Shown here piece by piece: positions 37,417 through 46,005 of a stretch of DNA of 64,000 nucleotides. A program made the position numbers and the translations under genes. Position 1 is the first letter of the stretch; every line of letters begins with the position of its first letter. The notes under the pieces were generated by a model that saw nothing but the letters and a program-made list of their open reading frames with translations, did not search any database and was not told the DNA's origin. The stretch is from Oceanobacillus neutriphilus. GTDB taxonomy: Bacteria > Bacillota > Bacilli > Bacillales > Amphibacillaceae. The stretch lies in the NCBI RefSeq assembly GCF_014645515.1, contig NZ_BMLW01000011.1, forward strand, positions 124,001-188,000. Reading direction: 5' to 3'.

Positions 37417-39810
37417 TTAATTTCGTAACGGCTTTCCTTTTACAAGCATGTGCTGCATTCTCTGCTGTGTCAGCGGTTCCGCAATAAGGCTTAAGAATGC
37501 TTCTCTTTCTAAATCAAGCATCACCTGTTCATCAATCTCTGTCCCTTCTTTTATCCTTCCGCCAGATAAGACATAGGCTAATCTTTCAGCAATTTTCAAA
37601 TCATACTCTGAAGCATAGCCGCTATAGTGCAGCGATTTTGCTCCCATAACCATTGCTGCATAGCCCGCTTCCCCAACAACCGGAATTTTTTCCCGTACAG
37701 GCTTCTCATATCCTTCATTGAATAAAGATAATACACGTTTTTTCGCATCGTAGAGAACATGGTCCGGATTCCTGCTGATACGGTCATTTTTATTCAGATA
37801 TCCATTTTCCATAGCTTCTCTAGCAGAGGTGGACACTTTTGCCGTCGCTACTTTTTCAAAAACATCATTTGCTACCTTCGTTAAATCAACATCTACACCT
37901 TCAGGGAGATTTCTAAGCTCTTTTAAATAAAGCTCTTTTGTGCCTCCCCCGCCAGGGATAAGGCCGACTCCAAATTCGACCAGCCCCATATAGGTTTCTG
38001 GTGAAGCCTGAATCGCTGCAGCCGGCAGAGATACTTCTGCACCGCCGCCTAATGTCATATTAAATGGCGCAGCAACTACCGGTTTGTTGGAATACTTAAT
38101 ATTCATCGCCATATTTTGAAATTGACGGATAACAAGATCTAATTCGAAAATATTATCATCCTGTGCTTCCATCAGCATCATCGCTAAATTGGCACCGACG
38201 CAGAAATTTTTGCCCTGGTTTCCGATGACCAGACCTTTATAATTTTTATTTACTTCTTCAATCGATTCATTAACCATCTGGATAATATCCAGTCCGATTG
38301 CATTACTTCTTGAATGAAACTCCAGGAGTGCAACACCATCTCCAATATCAATCAGGCTGGCACCTGCATTTTTTTTAATAGTTCCCTTTTGCTCTTTTAT
38401 TGCTGCCAAGGATATTTCTTTCTTGTTTACTACCTTTTGTTTATATTCGTCTTCATGATAAAAGTAAATATCCCCTTTTTCCTGTTTATAGAAGGTTTCA
38501 TTTCCTTCTTCCAGCATATCAAGCACCCAGCTTGGCACGGCTGTATCTTCATCCTGGATGCGTTCCACAGCAGCACTTACACCAATCGCATCCCAGATTT
38601 CAAATGGTCCTAATTCCCAGCCGAAGCCCCATTTCATCGCATCATCAATGGAAACAATATCATCAGCAATTTCTCCGACTAAATCAGCAGAATATAATAA
38701 TACCGGCTTGATAATAGACCAAATAAAATCAGAAGCTTTATCTCCTTCTTGGTTTATAAGCGCTTTCATTTTTCTTTTGACACCTTTTTCCTGCTTAGCT
38801 AATTCTACGGCTGCTGTTTTTAGTCTCTTTCTTTCCTGATACTCTAAAGTTCCAGGGGTAATTTCTACAATTGTCCGGTCTTTTTTCTTTTCATAAAATC
38901 CTTTTCCACTTTTCGCACCAATCCAGCCTTTCTCAATCATCTTCTTTAAAAAGTCCGGAACAGTGAAAATTTCTTTCTCTTTTGAATCAGATACATGATG
39001 GTATACATTGTTCGCCACATGATAAAATGTATCGATTCCCACTACATCCAGAGTCCGGAATGTCGCACTTTTCGGTCTGCCGATCAATGGGCCGGTAATT
39101 GAATCTATTTCTCCGACACTTAGACCCTGTTTCTCCATTTCCTGGACAGTCACCAAAAGTCCGTAGGTTCCAATCCGGTTTGCAATAAAGTTTGGTGTAT
39201 CCTTTGCCTCTACAACACCCTTACCTAACACATCTTCTCCAAAGGTCTTCATAAAAGAAAGGACTTCCGTTCTTGTCTTTTCTGTTGGAATAACCTCTAG
39301 TAATTTCAAATAACGCGGCGGATTAAAAAAGTGAGTACCTAAAAAATGCTCCTGCATATCCTCTGAGGAATCTGCGATCATTGCTTCAACAGAAATTCCT
39401 GATGTATTAGAGCTGGTAATTGTACCTGCTCTGCGATGCGCATCCACCTTTTTGAACAATTCTTTTTTCGCTTCCAGGTTCTCTACAATAACTTCAACAA
39501 TCCAATCTGCTTCTGATAGCAACGCTAAATCATCCTCCAAATTGGCAACTTGAATCAGCTCTAAGCTTTTTTTAGACGTTATTGGCGACGGCTTTTGTTT
39601 TACCAGCTTTTTCTTGCTCTCTTCAACAATCCTGTATCTGACCTTTTTGTCTTCTAATGTAAGTCCCTGCTTCTTTTCTTTGTTTGTCAAGGAATCTGGT
39701 ACTCTGTCAAACATTGTTACAGATAAACCCGCATTTGCTAAATGAGCGGCAATACCAGAACCCATCACTCCTGAACCTATTACTGCTGCACTTTTAATGG
39801 AATATGTCAT
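37417..39810 (-). CDS. fadN: 3-hydroxyacyl-CoA dehydrogenase / enoyl-CoA hydratase FadN (YusL)
   Basis: The 797-residue bifunctional enzyme has an N-terminal NAD-binding domain with AAVIGSGVMGSGIAAHLANA, the catalytic stretch THFFNPPRYLKLLEVIPT and NFIANRIGTYG, a middle part, and a C-terminal crotonase-like domain around NFCVGANLAMMLMEAQ and GGGAEVSLPAAAIQA. The domain order is that of Bacillus FadN, the reverse of E. coli FadB. It handles hydration and oxidation for the beta-oxidation trio, heads the operon and is preceded by a promoter and a FadR box. Confidence 0.94.
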   Translation of the reverse strand: MTYSIKSAAVIGSGVMGSGIAAHLANAGLSVTMFDRVPDSLTNKEKKQGLTLEDKKVRYRIVEESKKKLVKQKPSPITSKKSLELIQVANLEDDLALLSEADWIVEVIVENLEAKKELFKKVDAHRRAGTITSSNTSGISVEAMIADSSEDMQEHFLGTHFFNPPRYLKLLEVIPTEKTRTEVLSFMKTFGEDVLGKGVVEAKDTPNFIANRIGTYGLLVTVQEMEKQGLSVGEIDSITGPLIGRPKSATFRTLDVVGIDTFYHVANNVYHHVSDSKEKEIFTVPDFLKKMIEKGWIGAKSGKGFYEKKKDRTIVEITPGTLEYQERKRLKTAAVELAKQEKGVKRKMKALINQEGDKASDFIWSIIKPVLLYSADLVGEIADDIVSIDDAMKWGFGWELGPFEIWDAIGVSAAVERIQDEDTAVPSWVLDMLEEGNETFYKQEKGDIYFYHEDEYKQKVVNKKEISLAAIKEQKGTIKKNAGASLIDIGDGVALLEFHSRSNAIGLDIIQMVNESIEEVNKNYKGLVIGNQGKNFCVGANLAMMLMEAQDDNIFELDLVIRQFQNMAMNIKYSNKPVVAAPFNMTLGGGAEVSLPAAAIQASPETYMGLVEFGVGLIPGGGGTKELYLKELRNLPEGVDVDLTKVANDVFEKVATAKVSTSAREAMENGYLNKNDRISRNPDHVLYDAKKRVLSLFNEGYEKPVREKIPVVGEAGYAAMVMGAKSLHYSGYASEYDLKIAERLAYVLSGGRIKEGTEIDEQVMLDLEREAFLSLIAEPLTQQRMQHMLVKGKPLRN

Positions 39811-39832
39811 TTCACAATCCTCCAGACTTTCT

Positions 39833-39850
39833 TGAATGAATGTTCATTCA
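39833..39850. promoter_or_regulatory. FadR operator
   Basis: TGAATGAATGTTCATTCA is a perfect inverted repeat matching the Bacillus FadR site TGAATGAN4TCATTCA type. It lies 23 bp before fadN, downstream of the proposed promoter, so FadR would block elongation or clearance until long-chain acyl-CoA is present. Confidence 0.85.
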
Positions 39851-39904
39851 TTTTTAAGCCAAAAAATAAAGATATTGGCAAATCGAATATCTCACATTAC
39901 TTAT

Positions 39905-39933
39905 ACTATAACGGAATTTTTATTTTTTGGCAA
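39905..39933 (-). promoter_or_regulatory. fadN promoter
   Basis: On the minus strand TTGCCA (39928-39933), 17 bases, TATAGT (39905-39910): a good sigma-A promoter with the start near 39898. Confidence 0.7.
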
Positions 39934-40152
39934 TATATTTAACAGGATTTTTGTAAAGGGTTTCAAATGAATTTTCTTTAATCGTCCAAATCGGTAATCG
40001 TCACAGGTGGCCAGCAGCCACTGCATTAATACATTAACCCTTGGACTATCAATTATTTATCCTTCGAACTTTATTGATCTTCAGACTGAATACATACTCA
40101 TAAAAAACGGGTTTCTTCCATATTAATAGACGTTTTATTTTAGACACTTATA

Positions 40153-40173
40153 AAAATCGTAATCGTTCCTATT
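40153..40173. promoter_or_regulatory. Zur-like box
   Basis: AAATCGTAAT followed by CGTTCCTATTT keeps one full half-site of the Bacillus Zur consensus (AAATCGTAATNATTACGATTT) and about 7 of 10 bases of the other. It abuts the -35 hexamer of the zinc operon, whose third gene encodes the probable regulator. Confidence 0.55.
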
Positions 40174-40200
40174 TACAAAAAGCACCCCTTGCGATATCAT
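40172..40200 (+). promoter_or_regulatory. Promoter of the zinc uptake operon
   Basis: TTTACA (40172-40177), 17 bases, TATCAT (40195-40200): each hexamer differs from consensus in one base. The Zur-like box overlaps its upstream edge. Confidence 0.65.
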
Positions 40201-40251
40201 AGATAAAGTACTTTTGATTATAATTTGTTACCGTAAGAATGGAGGAATAAG

Positions 40252-41001
40252 ATGACAACACCTGTTGTGTCCATGTCTAATATTAACTTCCATTATGGAT
40301 CTCGTAAAGTCTTAGATAATATAAACTTTGAAATTCCCGATGGAGCTTTTATGGGACTGGTTGGTCCAAATGGTGGCGGAAAAACCACCTTAATCCGGCT
40401 GATCCTTGGCTTAGAAAAACCGGAAACGGGAGAAATAATGGTTTTTGGGCAGCCTATTCAAAAATTAAAGAATAAAGATCGAATCGGCTTTGTCTCACAA
40501 AAAGCAAATTCATTTAATAAAGGGTTTCCTGCAACAGTATATGAAGTAGTTGCTTCCGGGCTCACTGCACAGCTTGGCTATTTCAGATTTTTGTCAAAAA
40601 AAGATAAGCAAAAAATTCATGAAGCTATTGCACAGGTTGGTATGACGGAATATACAAAACAAAATATTGGAGACCTGTCTGGTGGCCAGCAGCAGCGAAT
40701 CTTTATCGCAAGAGCGTTAGTCAGTGATCCTGAGCTGATCATTTTGGATGAACCGACGGTAGGTATTGACTATGAAAATGTGAAAAGATTTTATGAACTG
40801 CTTTACAAGCTGAGCACCGAATATAAAAAAACATTATTGCTGGTAACGCACGATACAGGCACCATGACCCAGTATGCGACAGACATTGTTTGTTTAAATA
40901 AAACGATGCATTTTCATGGTAACCCTGATGAGTATGCGTCACTAACGGAAGCAGACTTCTCGCAAATTTACGGTCATCCGGTAAGTCTGGTTACGCATTA
41001 A
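40252..41001 (+). CDS. znuC: Zinc ABC transporter ATP-binding protein
   Basis: The 249-residue ABC ATPase of the manganese/zinc group has Walker A in GLVGPNGGGKTTLIRLI, signature GDLSGGQQQRIFIARAL, Walker B ELIILDEPTVGIDYE and H-loop LLLVTHDTG. It pairs with the ABC-3 permease encoded 21 bases downstream, and the Fur-family gene at the end of the operon favours zinc over manganese. No solute-binding lipoprotein (ZnuA) is in the window, so that part must be encoded elsewhere. GGAGG precedes the ATG. Confidence 0.9.
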   Translation: MTTPVVSMSNINFHYGSRKVLDNINFEIPDGAFMGLVGPNGGGKTTLIRLILGLEKPETGEIMVFGQPIQKLKNKDRIGFVSQKANSFNKGFPATVYEVVASGLTAQLGYFRFLSKKDKQKIHEAIAQVGMTEYTKQNIGDLSGGQQQRIFIARALVSDPELIILDEPTVGIDYENVKRFYELLYKLSTEYKKTLLLVTHDTGTMTQYATDIVCLNKTMHFHGNPDEYASLTEADFSQIYGHPVSLVTH

Positions 41002-41022
41002 TTCATAGTTGGAGGATAGACA

Positions 41023-41847
41023 ATGCTTTTGGATTTTTTAACTTACCCCTTTTTAAGATATACTTTTCTTACAGGTATCTTAATTGGTATAATTGCTCCT
41101 TTATTAGGAACTTTTATTGTAGTGAGACGGCAATCATTAATAGCTGATGCCCTTTCACACGTCACTTTAGCCGGAATTTCCTTCGGCTTAATGGCTGAAA
41201 AAAAGTATGGCTGGGTTATTTCCCCCATATATAGCGGAATGGTCTTTTCTGTGATCGGCTCGATTTTCATTGAAAAGCTGCGTACGGTATATAAAGCCTA
41301 CCAGGAAATATCAATTCCTATTATTTTATCTGCCGGTGTAGGCCTCAGTGTTATTTTTATCTCTATTGCAGACGGATTTAACACAGATTTATTCAATTAT
41401 TTGTTTGGGTCAGTATCGGCAGTAACTATAAATGATTTTTATGTCATTTCCGGAGTAGCCGCCTTTGTTCTTGTTATTATCTGGCTCTTCTTTAAAGAAT
41501 TATTTACCATGTCCTTTGATGAAGAGCAGGCAACCATTGCCGGACTGCATGTAAAATGGATCAATATGCTATTCATTATATTGACGGCATTGGTTATAGC
41601 TGCTTCTATCCGCATTGTGGGTGTACTGCTTGTATCAGCTTTAATGACCTTGCCGGTAGCAGCCAGCATGCGTATTGCCAAAGGATTTAAACAAATGATT
41701 TTCCTGTCAATCCTTTTTGGTGAAATTGCTGTTATATTTGGGATTATCTCAGGTTATTATTTAGACATTCCACCAGGCGGAACGATTGTGATGACATCGT
41801 TATTCATATTATTAGTCGCTATAGGAATTAAAAAAATTAGAAAATAA
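41023..41847 (+). CDS. znuB: Zinc ABC transporter permease (ABC-3 family)
   Basis: The 274-residue membrane protein of the ABC-3 group has about eight segments. Family hallmarks are FIVVRRQSLIADALSHVTLAGISFG in the first third and ALVIAASIRIVGVLLVSALMTLPVAAS, which contacts the ATPase. It is second in the three-gene operon, 21 bases after the ATPase gene and just before the regulator. Confidence 0.92.
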   Translation: MLLDFLTYPFLRYTFLTGILIGIIAPLLGTFIVVRRQSLIADALSHVTLAGISFGLMAEKKYGWVISPIYSGMVFSVIGSIFIEKLRTVYKAYQEISIPIILSAGVGLSVIFISIADGFNTDLFNYLFGSVSAVTINDFYVISGVAAFVLVIIWLFFKELFTMSFDEEQATIAGLHVKWINMLFIILTALVIAASIRIVGVLLVSALMTLPVAASMRIAKGFKQMIFLSILFGEIAVIFGIISGYYLDIPPGGTIVMTSLFILLVAIGIKKIRK

Positions 41848-41861
41848 ATGGAGGTTTTTTG

Positions 41862-42275
41862 ATGAATCTTCAAGATGCAATCAATGTATTAAAAGAAAAA
41901 GGATATAAAACAACAGGAAAACGTAAGGATATCCTGGAATTCTTTGCTTCCGAGGATGGATACCGGCCTGCAAAGGATTTGATTGTTCATTTGGAAAACA
42001 AATATGGTGCAATCAGCTTCGACACAATCTATCGTAATCTGCATTTATACCATGATTTAGGTATATTAGAAAAAACAGATTTAGAAGGTGAAAAGCACTT
42101 TCGGTTAAGCTGCAGCCATCACCATCATCATCATTTTATTTGTACGGACTGTGGAAAAACAAAAGAAATTGATATCTGCCCAATGGATACAGCTTCTGCA
42201 GAACTGACAAATTATGAAATTGATGACCATAAATTTGAGATTTATGGAAGATGCCCTGCTTGCCTGAACGCTTAG
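41862..42275 (+). CDS. zur: Fur-family zinc regulator (Zur-type)
   Basis: The 137-residue Fur-family repressor has a DNA-binding winged helix (KTTGKRKDILEFFAS, AISFDTIYRNLHLYHDLGILEK). The metal region has a notable run of six His in LSCSHHHHHHFICTDCGK. The structural zinc site is C-x2-C twice, CTDCGK and CPACLNA. It is in one operon with zinc-uptake genes, the best guess being autorepression through the Zur-like box. ATG at 41862 is chosen over the adjoining TTG because GGAGGTTTTTTG precedes it. Confidence 0.88.
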   Translation: MNLQDAINVLKEKGYKTTGKRKDILEFFASEDGYRPAKDLIVHLENKYGAISFDTIYRNLHLYHDLGILEKTDLEGEKHFRLSCSHHHHHHFICTDCGKTKEIDICPMDTASAELTNYEIDDHKFEIYGRCPACLNA

Positions 42276-42328
42276 GATTTGTTTCCAACTGAAAATTGAC
42301 CTTTTCTCAGCAGCACTCGGTTCTAATG

Positions 42329-42373
42329 AACTCCCGTTTCAAATTCTTAAAGAATTTGAAACGGGAGTTTTAA
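42329..42373 (+). terminator. Terminator of the zinc operon
   Basis: An 18-bp perfect stem (starts AACTCCCGTTTC at 42329, returns GAAACGGGAGTT to 42369) with 5-nt loop and a following TTTTAAT tail. Confidence 0.9.
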
Positions 42374-42490
42374 TTAAGTCTCTAAACTTATCTATTTTAT
42401 ATACTGCAAAAAAATTCGGGAATTGTGTTTCTTTATATCGAAAAGTTATGTATACTACCTTTAGAACGTTTAAAATAGGAGCAGAGTAAT

Positions 42491-42946
42491 ATGCGTAAAA
42501 GTAGCAAATTTCGATTATTTTTATTATTTATTGCAGGAATTATTTTTGTTGTATTTGTATTCATTATGCAAAGGCAATTCAACAACCCTGAATTTGACTA
42601 TCAAAATGAAGTCGCAGGAGTAAGTCAGTCCGGACAGGATGATGAATCTGAGGATACTGACACAGATGATGAGGAAGCAGATACAGATGATGAATCTGAG
42701 GAAGAGGCAGAAAATGCTGATGAAGCTACTGACAATTCCACTGAAGATGGTTTTCAGGTTACAGCAGATTTATTAAATATCCGTACTGGTCCCAATGCGA
42801 ATAGTGAGGTTGTAGCAACTTTGGTTACGGGGGATATTGTTCAAATTTCCAGCGAGCAGGATGAATTCGGATGGGTTGAAATTACTTATCAGGATGTTAC
42901 CGGCTATGCAAATGGCGAATACTTAGAACCTGTTGATAAGGAATAA
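42491..42946 (+). CDS. Membrane-anchored SH3b-domain protein
   Basis: The 151-residue protein has an N-terminal membrane anchor (FRLFLLFIAGIIFVVFVFIM), a strongly acidic linker of about 45 residues (DDESEDTDTDDEEADTDD) and a C-terminal bacterial SH3 domain (ADLLNIRTGPNANSEVVATL to GYANGEYLEPV). Such domains bind cell-wall peptides. There is no catalytic domain, so it is probably a wall-binding or signalling accessory. Single gene with terminators at both sides; the start ATG follows AGGAGCAGAGT. Confidence 0.85.
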   Translation: MRKSSKFRLFLLFIAGIIFVVFVFIMQRQFNNPEFDYQNEVAGVSQSGQDDESEDTDTDDEEADTDDESEEEAENADEATDNSTEDGFQVTADLLNIRTGPNANSEVVATLVTGDIVQISSEQDEFGWVEITYQDVTGYANGEYLEPVDKE

Positions 42947-42960
42947 AGTTATTCCCTAAA

Positions 42961-43022
42961 CAAAAAAACGGACTGTTTGCTTATTCATTTATTACAGGAA
43001 TAAGGAAAACAGTCCATTTTTT
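42961..43022. terminator. Bidirectional terminator between the SH3b and release-factor-like genes
   Basis: AAAAACGGACTGTTT and AAACAGTCCATTTTTTG arms with GCTTATTC/GAATAAG inside; ends both convergent genes. Confidence 0.8.
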
Positions 43023-43067
43023 GTTAGACAATTATCTTACAGATGGTCTTGCTGCAGGATTGTATAT

Positions 43068-43874
43068 TCAATTAAGTACTTTTTCTAAAATTTTACTTTC
43101 TCCATGATCCAGCATATTTTTTAAGATGACATCTTCTATATCCTTGTTCATTTCTGTTTCCAGCGTCTTGGAAGCAGGTGCCTCGCCGACAATGAATATC
43201 CGTTTCCACTCCCTGTCTTTAGCCTGCTTGTCCAGCTTAGGAGCGATACTTTTATACCAGCGATATTGGTTCGCTTCATAACGGTCGTTGAACAGGTCTT
43301 TCTGTAAGTTTCCTGAACCTAGTCCTGTTGTGGATCTTCCTTGACGTGGTCCTTGTTTTATCTTCCATGTATCTTCTTCTACATCTAATTCATATTCAGT
43401 TGTGTCCTCTACCTGATTTAAATTGGTATCTATTAACTTAACTTGATTTTGCTGAACAAGAATAATACCTGTTTTTGGATATTTCTCTGATAAGGTCTTT
43501 AATTGCTCCAATATTGGTGTCTCCTGCCATTCAAATTCATTTTCCAGATGCATTTGGACACGCTCTGCAAACCATACCTCTCCATCAGCTGAAGCAATAA
43601 TAATAACTCCCCGCATGAGATTCCTTTCTATCTCTCCCATAAAATCTTTTACCCGTTTTTTTATCTGTTGATAATTCTTGAGTTCTTCTTTATCACTGCC
43701 TTCTTTTAAATAATGCTCAAAGTTGTTCAATCCATTTTTTAAATGGATTTTCCACTCTCCCCCCTGCTGATCCGGATCGCTTAAATCTGTATTCAGGTAC
43801 ATGGTAAATATTTTATTTGGTCCTGTTCCTCTCACATTCTCTAAATCTTTTACAATATCTTGAATGTCTTTCAT
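43068..43874 (-). CDS. VLRF1/baeRF-type release-factor-like protein (tentative)
   Basis: The 268-residue cytosolic protein starts MKDIQDIVKDLENVRGTG, with ATG at 43874 after GAGGAGGGC; the frame reaches further upstream but without a start signal. It contains NKIFTMYLNTDLSDPDQQGG and LMRGVIIIASADGEVWFAERV, then WKRIFIVGEAPASKTLETEM near the end. These resemble the bacterial relatives of archaeo-eukaryotic release factor (VLRF1/baeRF), as far as I remember them; such proteins would release stuck peptidyl-tRNA. A GQGR-like motif may be LGSGNLQ in this protein. Not certain. Confidence 0.6.
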   Translation of the reverse strand: MKDIQDIVKDLENVRGTGPNKIFTMYLNTDLSDPDQQGGEWKIHLKNGLNNFEHYLKEGSDKEELKNYQQIKKRVKDFMGEIERNLMRGVIIIASADGEVWFAERVQMHLENEFEWQETPILEQLKTLSEKYPKTGIILVQQNQVKLIDTNLNQVEDTTEYELDVEEDTWKIKQGPRQGRSTTGLGSGNLQKDLFNDRYEANQYRWYKSIAPKLDKQAKDREWKRIFIVGEAPASKTLETEMNKDIEDVILKNMLDHGESKILEKVLN

Positions 43875-43980
43875 TATATATAAGCCCTCCTCTAAAGTCA
43901 GTATATATTTAGTATTTATCCTAAATATTAAGAGTTTAAACTTCAATAACATGCAAGATTGGCAATAAAGGATTTTATAC

Positions 43981-44045
43981 AAAAAAACCGAACTTTTTTT
44001 GAACCCATTTTACTTTTTGGGATTCAAGTTTGTTCGGTTTTTTTC
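43981..44045 (-). terminator. Terminator of the CNNM gene
   Basis: AAAAAACCGAAC and GTTCGGTTTTTT arms with TTGAACCC/GGGATTCAA inside, 29 bases after the CNNM stop. Confidence 0.85.
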
Positions 44046-44073
44046 TATTTTTTATTTACTTTAGAATAAGTTT

Positions 44074-45393
44074 CTATTCTATCTCAGACTCTTCCACGGA
44101 AATCTTTGTTATTCTCACTCTCTTGATCTGATATCCATCTTTTTCTACAAGAGCAAATTCATACCCTTCAAATTCCATCACAGTTCCAACCTCTGCTTCG
44201 AGATTGTGGGTAAAGAACCAGCCCCCGATAGTATCTACTTCATCATCTTCCAGGTTAATACCCAGCTTCTGATTAATATCATCCAGGCTGACCCTGCCAG
44301 CGACTAAATAAGTAGTATCATTGATCATTTCAAAATCCGGTACTTCATCTTCATCAAATTCATCCCGGATATCTCCAACAATTTCTTCCAGAATATCTTC
44401 AACAGTCACTAATCCTGCTGTACCGCCATATTCATCATTTACAATAGCCATATGAATACGTTCCTTTTGCATTTTTAAAAGGAGGTGGCGAATTGGCGTT
44501 GCTTCAGATACATGAATAATTGGGCGGATATAGTCTTCGATTGTCGCGGGTTCCTTATTGCTCAGCTTTCCAGTAAATACTTCCTTCAGATTTACCAGAC
44601 CAATGATATTATCCTTATCTTCATCAGCAACCGGGTAACGGGTGAATTGGCCTTTGTGAATAATATTGATATTTTCTTCAAAACTATCTTCCGTTGAGAA
44701 ATAAACCATTTCTGTTCTTGGTGTCATAATTTCTCTGGCTACCCGTTCGTCAAATTCAAATATGTTATTTACATACATCATCTCAGACTGATTAATTTCA
44801 CCGCTCTTATAGCTGTCAGCTAAAATTAAGCGTAGTTCTTCTTCGGTATGCGTCTCCTCATGTCCGCTCATCGGTTTTAAACCAACTGCTCTGGTTAACA
44901 ACCGTGCTGACCCATTCAATAACCAGATAAACGGAAATAAAAGACGATAGAACCAGGTCAACGGCCATGCTACAGTTAACGTTACCTGCTCTGCTTTTTG
45001 AATTGCTAATGTCTTTGGAGCAAGCTCCCCGACAACTACGTGCAGGAATGTTGCAATCAGGAATGAAATAAAAATGGAAAGTGTCGTAACCAGTCCTGTT
45101 CCAATATTAAATTCCTCCAAAAGCGGATGTAGCATTCTTTCAAATGTCGGCTCTGCTAAACGTCCAATTCCGAGTGCTGTAATTGTAATTCCCAGCTGAC
45201 AGGCTGATAAATACTCATCAAGATGAGTAACAATCTTCTTAGCAGCAGCTGCTGATCTTTTCCCTGCTGTAATATGCGGCTCCAGCTGTGTACTGCGTAT
45301 TTTTACAATAGCAAACTCTGACATAACAAAAAAAGCAGTTAATGCGATTAAAATAGCAACCGCAAATAAATTAATGATGGTCGATATGTCCAA
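44074..45393 (-). CDS. CNNM/CorC-type membrane protein with CBS domains
   Basis: The 439-residue protein has an N-terminal CNNM membrane domain with four helices (ALTAFFVMSEFAIVKIRSTQ, VVVGELAPKTLAIQKAEQV), a CBS pair (VAREIMTPRTEMVYFSTEDS and HMAIVNDEYGGTAGLVTVED) and a C-terminal CorC/HlyC domain (DTIGGWFFTHNLEAEVG). Such proteins export Mg2+ or Co2+, or sense Mg-ATP. The start is TTG at 45393 (LDISTIINLF), with the ribosome site AAGGAT inside a perfect palindrome directly after the stop codon of an eight-codon mini-ORF. This is a strange arrangement that suggests leader control. Confidence 0.88.
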   Translation of the reverse strand: MDISTIINLFAVAILIALTAFFVMSEFAIVKIRSTQLEPHITAGKRSAAAAKKIVTHLDEYLSACQLGITITALGIGRLAEPTFERMLHPLLEEFNIGTGLVTTLSIFISFLIATFLHVVVGELAPKTLAIQKAEQVTLTVAWPLTWFYRLLFPFIWLLNGSARLLTRAVGLKPMSGHEETHTEEELRLILADSYKSGEINQSEMMYVNNIFEFDERVAREIMTPRTEMVYFSTEDSFEENINIIHKGQFTRYPVADEDKDNIIGLVNLKEVFTGKLSNKEPATIEDYIRPIIHVSEATPIRHLLLKMQKERIHMAIVNDEYGGTAGLVTVEDILEEIVGDIRDEFDEDEVPDFEMINDTTYLVAGRVSLDDINQKLGINLEDDEVDTIGGWFFTHNLEAEVGTVMEFEGYEFALVEKDGYQIKRVRITKISVEESEIE

Positions 45394-45420
45394 TTAAGAT
45401 CCTTGTGCAACGTTGCACAA
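45394..45420 (-). CDS. Candidate leader mini-ORF (8 codons) of the CNNM gene
   Basis: After AGGAGGTGA (45426-45434), a TTG at 45420 opens MCNVAQGS, and its TAA (45394-45396) directly abuts the TTG of the CNNM gene in the same frame. The mini-ORF is the body of the palindrome at 45399-45424. Reading it would melt that hairpin and free the next ribosome site. Expression is inferred only from the strong ribosome site. Confidence 0.4.
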   Translation of the reverse strand: MCNVAQGS

Positions 45421-45424
45421 GGAT
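45399..45424 (-). promoter_or_regulatory. Perfect 26-bp palindrome holding the CNNM ribosome site
   Basis: ATCCTTGTGCAAC (13 bases) is followed at once by its reverse complement, GTTGCACAAGGAT. In the transcript the 3' arm contains the ribosome site AAGGAT of the TTG-started CNNM gene, so the folded hairpin would hide it. A dimeric DNA-binding protein site is the other explanation. Confidence 0.65.
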
Positions 45425-45462
45425 TTCACCTCCTGAAAATTTAAAAATTCTTTACTAGATTC

Positions 45463-45537
45463 GTGTTCAAAAAGTATAATGTAACAGGCTGGGAAAGCTC
45501 TTCTTCCACACACATATTATTTTGCACTTTTGAACAC
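45463..45537. repeat. Small palindromic repeat, copy C
   Basis: TGTTCAAAAAG at 45464-45474 is inverted as CTTTTGAACAC at 45527-45537 in the CNNM leader; related to the units at 32251 and 37367. Between here and the terminator at 45946 I see no gene, only short ORFs without ribosome sites. Confidence 0.5.
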
Positions 45538-45945
45538 TTTTTTAAGTCCATTATAAAGATTTCCCTTATAACGCTCTTCCCTTCGCACGCCGATGATCCA
45601 AATGATCAGGATGCTTGGATATTGCCATATGATTATTATAACTACAGTTCCGCGTTACCTTCCCATCGAATCACCCTTTCTCTTATGCTTATTATAATAG
45701 ATAAAGGCATAATATGTCTACTTGACTATCAATGAAACAACTGATATTTTCAAGCTGGCAATTTTATCTGCGTCAAAGGCATCAAAAAGATCTTAATACA
45801 ATTTATATTCAGAAATTACCGGATTAAAAACTTCTGATTCATAATGTTTTATACTTAATTAATCGGGTATATATTATTATCAACTCATTAATAAATACCT
45901 GGAAATCCGTCATGAGCTGACTGATTACAGAAGTACCCGGAAATA

Positions 45946-45985
45946 TAAAAAGCCCTCACACGAAGCTTTTCTTCATGTAAGGACT
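45946..45985 (-). terminator. Terminator of the CwlO-like gene
   Basis: AGTCCTTACATGAAG, loop, CTTCGTGTGAGGGCT then TTTTTAT on the minus strand, a 15-bp stem with some G-U pairs. Confidence 0.85.
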
Positions 45986-46005
45986 CTTGGTAATATGATT
46001 AATTA

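Noticed and set aside
45430-45740. Mg2+ riboswitch (M-box) before the CNNM gene
   Set aside because: No recognisable M-box core; the local palindrome and repeat explain the visible structure better.
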